Assembly (NCBI GenBank): GCA_947499935.1
Contig: CANMQH010000004.1
Location: forward strand, 1-64,000
Length of the DNA: 64,000 nt
Source of the DNA: an uncultured Algibacter sp.
GTDB taxonomy: Bacteria; Bacteroidota; Bacteroidia; Flavobacteriales; Flavobacteriaceae
Direction: 5' to 3'
This document shows positions 55,115-64,000 of the stretch, piece by piece (the first letter of the stretch is position 1; every line of letters begins with the position of its first letter). A program made the position numbers and the translations under genes. The notes beneath the pieces are model-generated. The model saw only the letters and a program-made list of their open reading frames with translations, ran no database searches and had not been told where the DNA came from.

Positions 55115-55843
55115 ATGAAGAAGAAGTTAGAATCTGAACTCATTAGCATAGCACATAGAATTCTTAAACTAAAAGGCAAAGAAGATGTGATTAAAATGCA
55201 TGCTGAAGTTTCTGAGTTATATGAAAAACTATCGGTATTAAAATTTGCAAACCAAAACTTTGATGCTGACTCACCAACTATTGGAAGCGACTCTTCTTTT
55301 TTTGGTATGTTAGACAGCGCTTTTAATAATAAAATTAGTGATACCATAGAAGTTGAAGATAAAATCTATATTAATCTTGACGAACGTGAAAATGACACCA
55401 TTACAGAACCTGTTATAAACAAAATTAAGGATATGGTGGCGCAAATGCCAGAAGAACCCCAAGATACAGCTGCTATTTTAAAAGATCAAGACTCTAAAAA
55501 TGCTAGCTTAGAAGATATAACTGCTGGATTTAAAGACACCCCTATTTTTGAGCCTGTTGCTAAGGTTAATGGTGTTTCAAACGAAAAAAAATCGTTAAAT
55601 GATAAACTTAAATTAGGAGCCATTATTATTGGTTTAAACGATAAAATTGCTTTTATAAAGCACTTATTTAATGGCAAAAGCGAAGATTATGATCGTGTAT
55701 TATCTCAATTAAATACCATAGATTCTTTTAAAAATGCTAAATCATTTATCCAAGATATGGTAAAACCAGATTATAATAATTGGGTAGATAAAGAAGAGTT
55801 TGAGACACGTTTTATGGATATCATTGAAAGTAGATTTAATTAA
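55115..55843 (+). CDS. Conserved hypothetical protein
   Basis: This 242-residue protein has an N-terminal helical part (SIAHRILKLKGKEDVIKMHA, about 1-45), an acidic disordered middle and a C-terminal helical domain (KLGAIIIGLNDKIAFIKHLF, about 165-240). The latter pattern recurs before rsmI in Flavobacteriaceae, as I recall, but has no known role. Its stop overlaps the rsmI start by one base (TAATG). Confidence 0.75.
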   Translation: MKKKLESELISIAHRILKLKGKEDVIKMHAEVSELYEKLSVLKFANQNFDADSPTIGSDSSFFGMLDSAFNNKISDTIEVEDKIYINLDERENDTITEPVINKIKDMVAQMPEEPQDTAAILKDQDSKNASLEDITAGFKDTPIFEPVAKVNGVSNEKKSLNDKLKLGAIIIGLNDKIAFIKHLFNGKSEDYDRVLSQLNTIDSFKNAKSFIQDMVKPDYNNWVDKEEFETRFMDIIESRFN

Positions 55844-56514
55844 TGAGCAAACTTTATATAGTGCCAACACCAATTGGCAACTTAAAAGACATTACCTATA
55901 GAGCTATTGAAGTTTTAAAGGATGTAGATTTAATTCTCGCAGAAGATACTAGAACTTCTGGAAAGCTATTAAAGCATTTTGAAATATCTACCCACATGCA
56001 ATCTCATCATATGCATAATGAGCATAAAACGGTTGAAGCTATTATTCAAAAAATAAAAAGCGGGACAAGCGTTGCGCTTATTAGTGATGCTGGCACACCA
56101 GCCATTTCTGATCCTGGATTTTTATTAACTCGGGCCTGTGTAGAACATCACATAGAAGTGGATTGTTTGCCAGGAGCCACAGCATTTGTGCCTGCTTTAG
56201 TTAATTCTGGTTTACCAAATGATAAATTTGTATTTGAAGGTTTTTTACCCGTTAAAAAAGGTAGACAAACTCGTTTATTACTCTTAGCAGAAGAAACTAG
56301 AACTATTATTTTTTATGAGAGTCCGCATAAATTAGTAAAAACCTTAGGACATTTTTGCGAGTATTTTGGGGAAGATAGACCAGTTTCGGTATCTAGAGAA
56401 CTTACAAAATTGTTTGAAGAAACCATTCGAGGTACAGCAAAAGAAGTTTTAAATCATTATACTAACAAACCTCCTAAGGGTGAGATTGTTATTATTGTTA
56501 AAGGAAAACAATAA
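55843..56514 (+). CDS. rsmI: 16S rRNA 2'-O-methyltransferase RsmI
   Basis: RsmI methylates the ribose of C1402 in 16S rRNA. VPTPIGNLKDITYRAIEVL at the start, AEDTRTSGKLL, LISDAGTPAISDPGF and LPGATAFVPALVNSG are the family blocks that build the SAM pocket. 223 residues is somewhat shorter than E. coli RsmI, lacking its C-terminal extension, as usual in Bacteroidota. It is translationally coupled to the gene before it. Confidence 0.95.
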   Translation: MSKLYIVPTPIGNLKDITYRAIEVLKDVDLILAEDTRTSGKLLKHFEISTHMQSHHMHNEHKTVEAIIQKIKSGTSVALISDAGTPAISDPGFLLTRACVEHHIEVDCLPGATAFVPALVNSGLPNDKFVFEGFLPVKKGRQTRLLLLAEETRTIIFYESPHKLVKTLGHFCEYFGEDRPVSVSRELTKLFEETIRGTAKEVLNHYTNKPPKGEIVIIVKGKQ

Positions 56515-56569
56515 CATGTCTTACTAAAAGAATTATTTAAATATTACACTTACCAAATTAAAACATAAA

Positions 56570-56914
56570 ATGGATATAGACGTATTTAAAAACAAGCTGA
56601 AAACCAATCCAAAAGCGATTGAATTTACTGAAACCATGAGTGCTATAGAAACATATTATGAGTTTACACCAACGGCTTTTAAAAATGGAACACTACACAA
56701 TGCTATTGGAGAAAACTCTGGGTCTTGCAAGTTATTTGCCTTTGCAAAAGCACAAGGTTTTACTAAAGAAGACACCTTAGCCTGTTTTGGAAAATATTAT
56801 TATGAAGATGTTTTAAAAGATCCCAATGGTACAGGGCATCAAAATATTAGACATTTTATGAATACAGGTTTTGATGGGTTAGATTTTGAAAATAACCCTT
56901 TAATTAAAAAATAA
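56570..56914 (+). CDS. HopJ-family protein
   Basis: The 114-residue protein matches the HopJ type III effector-like family: FTETMSAIETYYEFTPTAF, then NSGSCKLFAFAKAQGFT and the GTGHQNIRHFMNTGFDGLDF block. The name comes from a Pseudomonas effector, but the family is widespread in bacteria without type III secretion, so an effector role is not implied. It is probably a small cytoplasmic protein. Confidence 0.88.
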   Translation: MDIDVFKNKLKTNPKAIEFTETMSAIETYYEFTPTAFKNGTLHNAIGENSGSCKLFAFAKAQGFTKEDTLACFGKYYYEDVLKDPNGTGHQNIRHFMNTGFDGLDFENNPLIKK

Positions 56915-57085
56915 GATTCTTTAATTTAAATTCAAAATAGTAAGTTTTTAGTCTCAAAAAATGTATTACATCTGTAAAAAATGTATTATACAGGTTTTTA
57001 TTATCTAAAAAGGATTATGAGTCATTTTTTACGTGTTAAAAAGTATACCTTCACCCTAAATATATAACCTACAATTATACACAAA

Positions 57086-58156
57086 ATGAAAAAACAATTA
57101 AAACTCAAATCGATTGCCTTATTTTTATTAACAGCTGTTTTTATAACAAGTTGTAGTGATGATAATAGTGATATTAATCCAGGTGAAGGAGGAGAATCTT
57201 CTATGTTTGATGGAGAACTTTCAGTTTTTGAAACTGGTACAGATAATAGAACCGTTAATATAAATGGTGCTAATGTAACTGGTGCAGATGCTCTTGTAAA
57301 AGTATCGTTCCAGTCTTCTAACAGTATGAGACGCCTTTATGTAACCCAAGATGTATCTGATTTTGGAGCAGAGCCTTTTGAATTTGCTGTTACAGGCATA
57401 ACCGTAGACGATAAAAAAGATGGTTCTTTAGATTTATCGTCGGCTAGTAGAAATGCATTTGATTTTGAAATCCCTTTTCCTATTCCTACAAGTGCAGATA
57501 GTAAAATTGTTTACACACTTTGGGCTACAACTGGACGTGGAGATTTTAGAGATATTTCAAAAAGAAATGCTATTAGTGATACTGCATTAGGTACCATTAC
57601 TATTACTGGTAGTGGAAATACGGTTGGAAATGGTGTTAAAAGTTTTTCAAATATTAAATTAGAAGCTCCAGCTGCTGATGGTACAAGTATGACATTCTTT
57701 TCTTTTTACACAGGAGAAGTATACAAAATAAACCCTTTTAATGATGCAGCTCAAAATGCAGAATTAGTTGAAATATGGGATTTAGGATACTATTATACGC
57801 CTGTAGGTAATGAACTTGCTACATTAGCATCAGTTCAAGAATATAATCTTCCTGGAGTAGATATTTCTGCAATTTCTGGAATTGATAGAGCAGATTTTAA
57901 TCAAACATTCTTTAAAACCTCTTCTCTAACTGAAGCTGATTTTAACAGTATTACTAGTGCCCAATTAAACGCACTTACTGTAAGCACTTCTGATAGTGAA
58001 AAGTTAAATGGACTTGCCGAAGGAAATATTATTGAATTTCAAGATAAATACGGTAACAAAGGTTTAATTAAAATAACAACAATAGACCTTGGAGCTAGAG
58101 GTAACGGATTTGATGCAGATGCCTTTATAGAATTGGATGCAAAAGTGTTGAATTAA
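57086..58156 (+). CDS. Lipoprotein of unknown function
   Basis: The 356-residue protein has a lipoprotein signal (TAVFITSC, then SDDN). The acidic run after the Cys suggests surface display. The N-terminal half (SVFETGTDNRTVNINGANVT, VKVSFQSSNSMRRLYVTQDV) looks beta-rich. The C-terminal half (DLGYYYTPVGNELATLASV, and IEFQDKYGNKGLIKITTIDLG) resembles no family I know. It has its own terminator. Confidence 0.72.
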   Translation: MKKQLKLKSIALFLLTAVFITSCSDDNSDINPGEGGESSMFDGELSVFETGTDNRTVNINGANVTGADALVKVSFQSSNSMRRLYVTQDVSDFGAEPFEFAVTGITVDDKKDGSLDLSSASRNAFDFEIPFPIPTSADSKIVYTLWATTGRGDFRDISKRNAISDTALGTITITGSGNTVGNGVKSFSNIKLEAPAADGTSMTFFSFYTGEVYKINPFNDAAQNAELVEIWDLGYYYTPVGNELATLASVQEYNLPGVDISAISGIDRADFNQTFFKTSSLTEADFNSITSAQLNALTVSTSDSEKLNGLAEGNIIEFQDKYGNKGLIKITTIDLGARGNGFDADAFIELDAKVLN

Positions 58157-58179
58157 TAAAAACACATAAAAATATTTTA

Positions 58180-58208
58180 AAAACGTCTCGATATCGAGGC
58201 GTTTTTTG
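58180..58208 (+). terminator. Rho-independent terminator
   Basis: AAAACGTCTCGAT pairs with ATCGAGGCGTTTT, followed by TTG. The arms touch, so the apex opens to a small loop. Confidence 0.85.
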
Positions 58209-58250
58209 TTTGTATAAAATAAGCTATTGATTGAACCAATGCTTTGTCTT

Positions 58251-58412
58251 ATACCATTTCTGTATTGAAATTACTGTAAAATAAAATGATAATTTTTTTC
58301 TTTATACGAAATAGAAAAATAAAGCATAGCCTTAGTTACGATTTCTTTTTATATTGAAGTAGAAAGGAAAAAAGGGCGTTTTATTACGGTCATTTCAATA
58401 CGGAAATGGTAT
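58251..58412. repeat. MITE-like element with 30-bp inverted ends
   Basis: The left end (58251 onward: ATACCATTTCTGTATTGAAA, then TTACTGTAA) and the reverse complement of the right end (58412 downward: ATACCATTTCCGTATTGAAA, then TGACCGTAA) agree at 26 of 29 bases. The interior has no reading frame. Size of about 160 bp, imperfect terminal inverted repeats and no gene fit a non-autonomous element or an intergenic palindrome family. No matching transposase is in the window. Confidence 0.65.
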
Positions 58413-58448
58413 TACTTATCTTTAAAGAATATTTTTTATAGCACGTAG

Positions 58449-59018
58449 ATGAAAAATCTCTTATCAACAATACAACAATGTACTATTTGTGAAAAACATT
58501 TACCTCTAGGTCCACGACCTGTTGTATCTGCTCACCCAGACTCTAAAATTATTATTATAGGGCAAGCACCAGGAACTAAAGTACATGCCTCTGGAATTCC
58601 ATGGGATGATGCTAGCGGCAAACAATTAAGGAAGTGGTTAAATGTATCTGCAGAAGATTTTTATAACGAAACCAAATTTGCAATCATGCCTATGGGGTTT
58701 TGTTATCCCGGAAAAGGTAAAACAGGAGATTTGCCACCAAGAAAAGAATGTGCTCCCCAATGGCATAATTTATTATTAGAAAAACTACCAAAAGTAGAAT
58801 TGATACTTTTAATTGGTATGTATGCTCAAAAATATTATTTGGGTAAAACAGCAAAGAAAACCTTAACAGAAACAGTTGCTAATTATCAAACATACTTGCC
58901 TAAATATTTACCCATGCCACATCCTTCGCCTAGAAATCGATTTTGGTTAACCAAAAATCCTTGGTTTGAGGTTGAAGTCTTGCCTGAGTTGAGGGAACGG
59001 GTTAGTAAATTACTATAA
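58449..59018 (+). CDS. Uracil-DNA glycosylase family protein
   Basis: The 189-residue protein has CTICEKHLPLGPRPVV at the start, GQAPGTKVHASGIPWDDASG (motif 1 region), MGFCYPGKGKTGD and a MPHPSPRN motif 2 segment, which place it in the UDG superfamily. It has the two N-terminal Cys but lacks the full four-Cys iron-sulfur pattern of family 4. Base excision of uracil or a related lesion is likely; the exact specificity is not shown. Its stop lies inside the left end of the following repeat. Confidence 0.85.
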   Translation: MKNLLSTIQQCTICEKHLPLGPRPVVSAHPDSKIIIIGQAPGTKVHASGIPWDDASGKQLRKWLNVSAEDFYNETKFAIMPMGFCYPGKGKTGDLPPRKECAPQWHNLLLEKLPKVELILLIGMYAQKYYLGKTAKKTLTETVANYQTYLPKYLPMPHPSPRNRFWLTKNPWFEVEVLPELRERVSKLL

Positions 59019-59228
59019 ACGTGAGTTCGATATAAAACTCAATAAACAATAGCATTTATATTTCTGACAGACAGTGATTTATCATGTCGACAAAGCGAAG
59101 ACATGAGCGACGAGACATCTCAGAAAGATGAGATTCCTCCTCGTTCCTCATTCGGAATGACACATTGCTCCTGTTTTTATTTTTAAATAACTGATTGTCA
59201 GATAAAAATATAACGAACTTACGTTATA
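59014..59228. repeat. MITE-like element with nested inverted repeats
   Basis: TATAAACGTGAGTTCGATATA (59014-59034; quoted as 20+1 bases, ends included) pairs with 59209-59228 with one indel and two mismatches. Inside, TCTGACAGACAGTGATTTA faces a reverse-complement TCTGACAATCAGTTATTTA. The core carries GACATCTCA/TGAGAT...GAGATTCCTCCTCGTTCC, a motif I recall as repeated in Bacteroidota intergenic DNA. It overlaps the UDG stop codon. No gene inside. Confidence 0.6.
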
Positions 59229-59235
59229 AAAACAA

Positions 59236-59263
59236 AAAACCTCACCATTACAGGCAAGGTTTT
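59236..59263 (-). terminator. Rho-independent terminator of the macroglobulin gene
   Basis: AAAACCTCACC pairs with GGCAAGGTTTT, with G-T pairs, and the minus strand continues in T. It lies 20 bp after the stop of the gene at 59283. Confidence 0.75.
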
Positions 59264-59282
59264 TAAATAAAAATAGAAATCC

Positions 59283-62200
59283 CTAATTTTCTATTTTCAA
59301 AGTATTTCCCTCAATCCAAGTTTTATGTTCATCACCATAATATAAATATGCTGTGCTCGCAGGCGCTTTATAATTTCCAGCAATATCTGCTTTAAGATCT
59401 AAACGAATGGTTTTAGTTTCTTGTGCATTAAATTCTCTCCAGTAAAAGACTAAATAATTATCAAATACTTCGTAGTACGCCATTTTTTCTTCTTCTAATA
59501 ATGCTTTTAATTGCCAAGGCTGAGGTGTTGTACCAGATGGAATACCAATAATAGCAGTCGCCATACCTAATTTTTCGTTTTTTCTATTAGACACATTAAC
59601 AGACATACTTACATTGTCTCCTACATTATAAGCCTTATTAGCTATAACCGTTTTTAAACCTAATTGACATTTTTTTGATGAATTTGGTAAACGACTATCC
59701 CATGTTATGTTTAATCCATATGAAAATGTAACCTCTGGATTAGTAAACTTAACTGCAATATTTTGAGTCCCTTCTTCTATGTATTTGGTAATGCCATCAA
59801 TAGTTATTTTGCCATCATTATCCATAGTTAATTGACGCTTAATTACATGACCATTTATTATCAATTCTACAGTATCATTTTTACCTATAATGTTTTGTTT
59901 CTGAATTTTTGTGTATTCAATTAAAGCTTTTAAAGCCATGGCTGTAGATTGTGTAGAGCCAAAGGTACCTCCATCTCTTTTACTAACTAAATACTCCATA
60001 CCATTTGCAATTGTTGCGTCATTATTCGTGTTATTTTTCATTAACGCTAATAAAACAAATGCAGTAGTTTCAATATTTTTAGCATTGCCATAAGATCTTG
60101 TTATGGTGTTGGTAACAGGTAGGTTTTTAAAACCGTGCTTTTCAATATTTTTATTGATTTTAGTTACAAGTATTTCTGCTTTATCCTGTTGATTTAAATT
60201 ATAACTAGATAATGCCATTAATGCCATTTTATAAGTATCATTACTTTTTATGGCATCATTATAAGCCGTAGTATATTCAAAATTTATATCGGCTTCAATT
60301 TTTGCTTCACTTAAGGCATAAATAATATAAGCATTAGCAACATCGGATGGTGAACTCGCAAAACTATCATACCCTTTTTCACTTTTATCAAACCCACCTT
60401 TTCCATCTTTTCTCCCTAACAACCAAGTTACCGTTCGGTCTATCATCTTTTGGTCTACGGCTTCATAAATGTCTTTCATTTCGGTAAATTCTAAAATACC
60501 ATAAGCCGTTAATGTTTCGTGTGGTGGGGTATGTCCAAACCATTCAAAACCGCCTTCTTTAGTTTCAAAACTTATTAATCTTTCGTAGCCTTCTTTTATG
60601 AAATTCATGGCTTTAGCCTCAATATCGGGATTACTTTTTCCAGATTCTTTTAAATACTTTAAAACCATAATATTGGGATAGGTTGATGATGAAGTCTGCT
60701 CAAAACAACCATAAGGTTTACGTATTAACCCTTCAATACCGTTCATAACATCACCTACTATATCTGTATAGATATTAAATTCTGCCTCTAGACTATTATC
60801 TACAACATGATTTACATCAAAATTAAAACCTTGAGATTTAGAACCCGAAATAGAAACCTGTGTTGGAAAATATGGACTTAAAACGGTCACTTGCCTTTTT
60901 ATAGTATCTGAAAAATCTTTAGATTTTAAAGCCACTTGAATGGTTATATTATCGGCTTTTTTTACAGGCATGACCTTAATATTTTTAATAATTGACGTGT
61001 TGGCCTGTATAACAACTCTACCATCAAAATCATCAACAAGTTTAATGTGTTCTGGTAATACTAGTTCTAGATTTGCTGTAATGCTATTTTTAGATTCGTT
61101 AGTCATCGTAATAGGTAAAATTACAGTATCATTTAATGCCATATAATTAGGTGATTTAAAATCTACATTTAAAGTTTTGTTAGTAGCATACATGTGATGC
61201 TGTATACCAATAAGACCATTAAAACCAATACCTTCAGCAGTGATTTTAAACGATGTAATAGCATCAGAGTTATAAAATTCGAATTCTGCCTTACCCGCTT
61301 CGTTAGTTTGCACTACAGGATTCCAATAAATGGTTTCTCTAAAATCTGTACGCTCTTCTACCAGTTGGTTGCTATCATATTTTGGTATATAAAATGTCTT
61401 TGAAGTATATGTTCTCTGTACATTTCTATTATAAAAATGCTTAATAGAATAATTATTATACTTAGCATTAAAAAGCTTTTTCTTATTCCAATTATTAAAA
61501 CTATTATTGTTTTTTGTTGTTATTAAAACAACACCGTTTGAAGCTCTACATCCATAAAGTGCTGTGGCGGCAACATCTTTTAAAATATCTATAGAATTAA
61601 TTTCGTCAACAGACAAAGCAGGGTCAGCATCATATGGTACACCGTCTACTACAAAAAGCGGACTGTTATTACCTGAAATTGTATTACTGCCTCTAATCAT
61701 TATTTTTGAAGCGTCTCCAGGAACAAACCCTTGTGTAATCTGTACACCAGCAACTCGACCTTGTAAAGCCTGAGCTATTGAAATTTCTCCAGAAAGAATA
61801 TTTTCTACTCTTATATGAGAGATCGAACCAGCTACCATACGTTTTTTAGACTCCGCATAACCTATAACAACAATCTCATCTAGTTCGGCAGAATCATCTT
61901 CTAAAGCTATATTAGCCACCACCTCTTCTTTAATAGCGTCCTGTAACGGCTTTTTATTTTTTGAGAATGCTTTTACTTTATCATTATTTGCTTTATTTAC
62001 AACACTTTTATTATCTGCATAATAGCCTGCTTTAAATGTATTATCAATAATATTTAAAGATGTACCGTCTTCGGCATAAGCTACAAGCATTAAGTTACTT
62101 CCTGGGGGTGATTTAAAATGGAATTTACCTGCTTTATTACTTTCAAAAACCAATACATTAACGCCATTTCTATCAAATAATAATAGCTTAGCTTTTACAG

Positions 62201-63848
62201 GGTTTCCTTTTTTATCGACCACAGTACCAGATTGCAAGCCAATTTGCTCTGGCTTATATTGCGCATCTTCTAAAGTAATTTCTGGTTTATTTATATAATC
62301 TCGCCAGCCATGAGTTAACATAACATAATCTATAGCTAAATGAGATTTAACTTCTTTTGGATTAAAATAAAATGACGGCTTATAGATGTTGCCTTTAAGT
62401 TCTGATGACATCAGTAAATAAGACAAAATATGGTCTTGCTTATCATCTGCAAATGACAACAATTTATTATCTGCAATGGCTACTGACAGGTTTGATGACA
62501 CTGGATTATTATTATAATCTGTTGTAGTAATTGATACCTTTACCTTTTCTCGGGTTTTATAAATATCTTTATCTAAAACAATATCTATTTTAAGTTTTTT
62601 ATGCGCATTTATAAACACAAGGCGTTCTGCAACAATATTTTTATCTTGATTAAGAAGCGTAAACTTAGTAATACCAATAGGCAAATCTTTAGTATTTATT
62701 TTAATTGGGTTTTTAGTAACCTTTATAGTTTTGTTCAATACTATTTTTGACGCATTTGAAACTTCAAGATAAAGTGTTTTATTTTCGGTAGTAAAAATAT
62801 TCAGTTTTGTTTCTAAGCCATCTGTGATTATAGAAAATCGAGTGCCGTTTTTATAAACTTTAGGCAATTCTATTGTTCTGGTTGAAACAAAAGGAGTTTT
62901 AATTTTAGCATAGTACGTTCTATTTGTTTTGGTTAAAATGTTAAACGCTCCCATACCATCGTGAAAACTATTAAATGAGTTAACCGTTTTTCCTTTATCA
63001 TCTACAATATCTCCAGAAACATCTACAGGTTTACCAAACTCGTTAAGTGCCTTAAATGCTATTTTGTTTGTTGTTCCCGAAATTATTTTTCCGCTTTCGG
63101 GGAAAAATTGTAAATCAATATTATCTAAAACCACAGGAACACTTCGTGAAATGGATTCTGTTGTACCATTGAATGGGATAAGCACATTAAGAATCACGTC
63201 AGTAGACAGCAAATCTTTAGGCAAAATAAAAGTAGGGTTTGCTTTTCCTTCAGAATTCGTTTTAATTGTTTTAGAGATTATTTTTTTGCCTTTTACAGTA
63301 ACTTCAAACGATATGTTTTTGTTTTTAAGCGGATTATTTTTTAAATCCTTAACTTCAAAATTAGCGACTACTTTTGATGCTTTACCATAACCTTCTTTTT
63401 CAAATTTTAGATTTAATAATACATTAGGTTTTACTATTTTTTGTATCGTTATTTTCTTTGTAAAAAAAGCATCATCTCCAAAATTGCGCATCCAATTGGT
63501 GTACATTTTTATGGTGTAAATACCGCCAACCCAATTGTGGTCAATATCAAAATCGCCATAAGCATAACCATTTTCTACAGAAAGCTTTATTTTTTTTACC
63601 GTAGCGCCTTTTGGTGAAATTAATTCGGCGTTCATCATATCGCTTAGTGTCGATATAGTATTATTCGCCTTTACAATGTATGATTTAAACCAAATGGTTT
63701 CTCCAGGAAAATAAAACGGCCTATCGGTTTGTGTGTAAATCTTTTCTAGAGGTGCTTTTTTAGTATTATAGGATGTAAACGACATAAATGCAGTTAACCC
63801 CATAAAAGCTATTAAAAAAGTGATGATAAATTGTTTTTGTGTTTTCAT
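59283..63848 (-). CDS. Alpha-2-macroglobulin-like protein with inserted TonB plug domain
   Basis: The 1521-residue protein has an N-terminal signal, a macroglobulin MG2-like domain (KIYTQTDRPFYFPGETIWFK, about 35-54) and further MG domains. A carboxypeptidase-regulatory (CnaB-like) domain lies at about 536-590 (LQSGTVVDKKGNPVKAKLLL). A SusC/TonB-receptor plug follows at about 650-780 (SAELDEIVVIGYAESKKR, QALQGRVAGVQI, LFVVDGVPYD, GCRASNGVVLITTK). Then comes the A2M core (WNPVVQTNEAGKAEFEFYNS, about 838 on) with a thioester motif Cys1048-Phe-Glu-Gln1051 in KPYGCFEQTSSS and an alpha-helical thioester domain to about 1290. There is no beta-barrel. Periplasmic or surface protease trapping is inferred. 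Confidence 0.85.
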   Translation of the reverse strand: MKTQKQFIITFLIAFMGLTAFMSFTSYNTKKAPLEKIYTQTDRPFYFPGETIWFKSYIVKANNTISTLSDMMNAELISPKGATVKKIKLSVENGYAYGDFDIDHNWVGGIYTIKMYTNWMRNFGDDAFFTKKITIQKIVKPNVLLNLKFEKEGYGKASKVVANFEVKDLKNNPLKNKNISFEVTVKGKKIISKTIKTNSEGKANPTFILPKDLLSTDVILNVLIPFNGTTESISRSVPVVLDNIDLQFFPESGKIISGTTNKIAFKALNEFGKPVDVSGDIVDDKGKTVNSFNSFHDGMGAFNILTKTNRTYYAKIKTPFVSTRTIELPKVYKNGTRFSIITDGLETKLNIFTTENKTLYLEVSNASKIVLNKTIKVTKNPIKINTKDLPIGITKFTLLNQDKNIVAERLVFINAHKKLKIDIVLDKDIYKTREKVKVSITTTDYNNNPVSSNLSVAIADNKLLSFADDKQDHILSYLLMSSELKGNIYKPSFYFNPKEVKSHLAIDYVMLTHGWRDYINKPEITLEDAQYKPEQIGLQSGTVVDKKGNPVKAKLLLFDRNGVNVLVFESNKAGKFHFKSPPGSNLMLVAYAEDGTSLNIIDNTFKAGYYADNKSVVNKANNDKVKAFSKNKKPLQDAIKEEVVANIALEDDSAELDEIVVIGYAESKKRMVAGSISHIRVENILSGEISIAQALQGRVAGVQITQGFVPGDASKIMIRGSNTISGNNSPLFVVDGVPYDADPALSVDEINSIDILKDVAATALYGCRASNGVVLITTKNNNSFNNWNKKKLFNAKYNNYSIKHFYNRNVQRTYTSKTFYIPKYDSNQLVEERTDFRETIYWNPVVQTNEAGKAEFEFYNSDAITSFKITAEGIGFNGLIGIQHHMYATNKTLNVDFKSPNYMALNDTVILPITMTNESKNSITANLELVLPEHIKLVDDFDGRVVIQANTSIIKNIKVMPVKKADNITIQVALKSKDFSDTIKRQVTVLSPYFPTQVSISGSKSQGFNFDVNHVVDNSLEAEFNIYTDIVGDVMNGIEGLIRKPYGCFEQTSSSTYPNIMVLKYLKESGKSNPDIEAKAMNFIKEGYERLISFETKEGGFEWFGHTPPHETLTAYGILEFTEMKDIYEAVDQKMIDRTVTWLLGRKDGKGGFDKSEKGYDSFASSPSDVANAYIIYALSEAKIEADINFEYTTAYNDAIKSNDTYKMALMALSSYNLNQQDKAEILVTKINKNIEKHGFKNLPVTNTITRSYGNAKNIETTAFVLLALMKNNTNNDATIANGMEYLVSKRDGGTFGSTQSTAMALKALIEYTKIQKQNIIGKNDTVELIINGHVIKRQLTMDNDGKITIDGITKYIEEGTQNIAVKFTNPEVTFSYGLNITWDSRLPNSSKKCQLGLKTVIANKAYNVGDNVSMSVNVSNRKNEKLGMATAIIGIPSGTTPQPWQLKALLEEEKMAYYEVFDNYLVFYWREFNAQETKTIRLDLKADIAGNYKAPASTAYLYYGDEHKTWIEGNTLKIEN

Positions 63849-63852
63849 GGGT

Positions 63853-64000
63853 TTATATTTTTACATTAATTTTTAATCCTACTTCACTTACCAATGGGGC
63901 ATTAAAAAAGTTTAACCCACTACTTGTGGCATTATTGTACAGACTGCTATAAGGCGATGCACCTTTAAATTTAGACCATGTCACAAGGTTATTTCCATAT
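63853..64000 (-). CDS. 3' end of an upstream gene in the same operon
   Basis: Only the last 48 codons are in the window. They read YGNNLVTWSKFKGASPYSSL, then NNATSSGLNFFNAPLVSE and VGLKINVKI before TAA (63853-63855). The end is 4 bp from the ATG of the macroglobulin-like gene, so the two are co-transcribed. The sequence is polar and beta-rich, but too short to assign a family. Confidence 0.7.
   Translation of the reverse strand, partial: YGNNLVTWSKFKGASPYSSLYNNATSSGLNFFNAPLVSEVGLKINVKI

Noticed and set aside
56570-56914. Type III effector function for the HopJ-like protein
   Set aside because: The family is common in bacteria without type III secretion and no secretion genes are present.

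Overview
The window looks like chromosomal DNA of a marine-type member of the family Flavobacteriaceae (Bacteroidota). The evidence is AT-rich DNA, TAnnTTTG-type -7 promoter elements instead of clear Shine-Dalgarno sites, secreted proteins with type IX secretion (T9SS) C-terminal sorting domains, a complete Bat (Bacteroides aerotolerance) operon, lipoproteins with acidic residues after the lipobox Cys, and a SusC-like plug domain. The genus cannot be fixed from what is visible.

Region 1 (1-17.1 kb) is a mosaic. Housekeeping genes (ribF, pth, the L25 gene, prs, tRNA-Leu) are mixed with accessory DNA. The accessory part holds two inverted copies of a RAYT (REP-associated tyrosine transposase) locus with hairpin repeats, at 1-388 and 13.5-14.9 kb. 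A second inverted repeat family lies at 1061-1296 and 14950-15187. The region also has a ParE-type toxin-antitoxin pair, an orphan tyrosine recombinase, and an orphan Rhs C-terminal toxin cassette with a likely immunity gene. The hairpin stems change in a compensating way between copies, which supports selection on the fold. One RAYT is intact and the other is broken by a stop and a frameshift. This is the best candidate for an unusual system in the window.

Region 2 (17.1-32 kb) is mostly core: pheS, gpsA, nadD, gmk, yicC-like, cvpA-like, a periplasmic formylglycine-generating-enzyme-like lipoprotein that keeps both catalytic Cys, and a carbonic anhydrase followed by two SulP anion transporters, a plausible bicarbonate uptake module.

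Region 3 (32.2-41.7 kb) is one long minus-strand operon: MoxR ATPase, DUF58, a BatD-like membrane protein, BatA, BatB, BatC, BatD, BatE. BatC carries an extreme Lys/Asp polyampholyte tract.

Region 4 (41.9-64 kb) has an SDR/phosphodiester glycosidase pair, an AlbA_2 (Schlafen-type) protein, several surface lipoproteins, a DUF1501-DUF1800 pair, a prolyl oligopeptidase, asd, mscL, alr-tdk, rsmI, a HopJ-like protein and a uracil-DNA glycosylase family protein. It ends in a 1521-residue alpha-2-macroglobulin-like protein that keeps a CxEQ thioester motif and has a TonB-receptor plug domain inserted in the middle. Palindromic, MITE-like elements lie in the gaps at about 49.3, 58.3 and 59.1 kb. No rRNA, CRISPR array, prophage or replication origin is evident.
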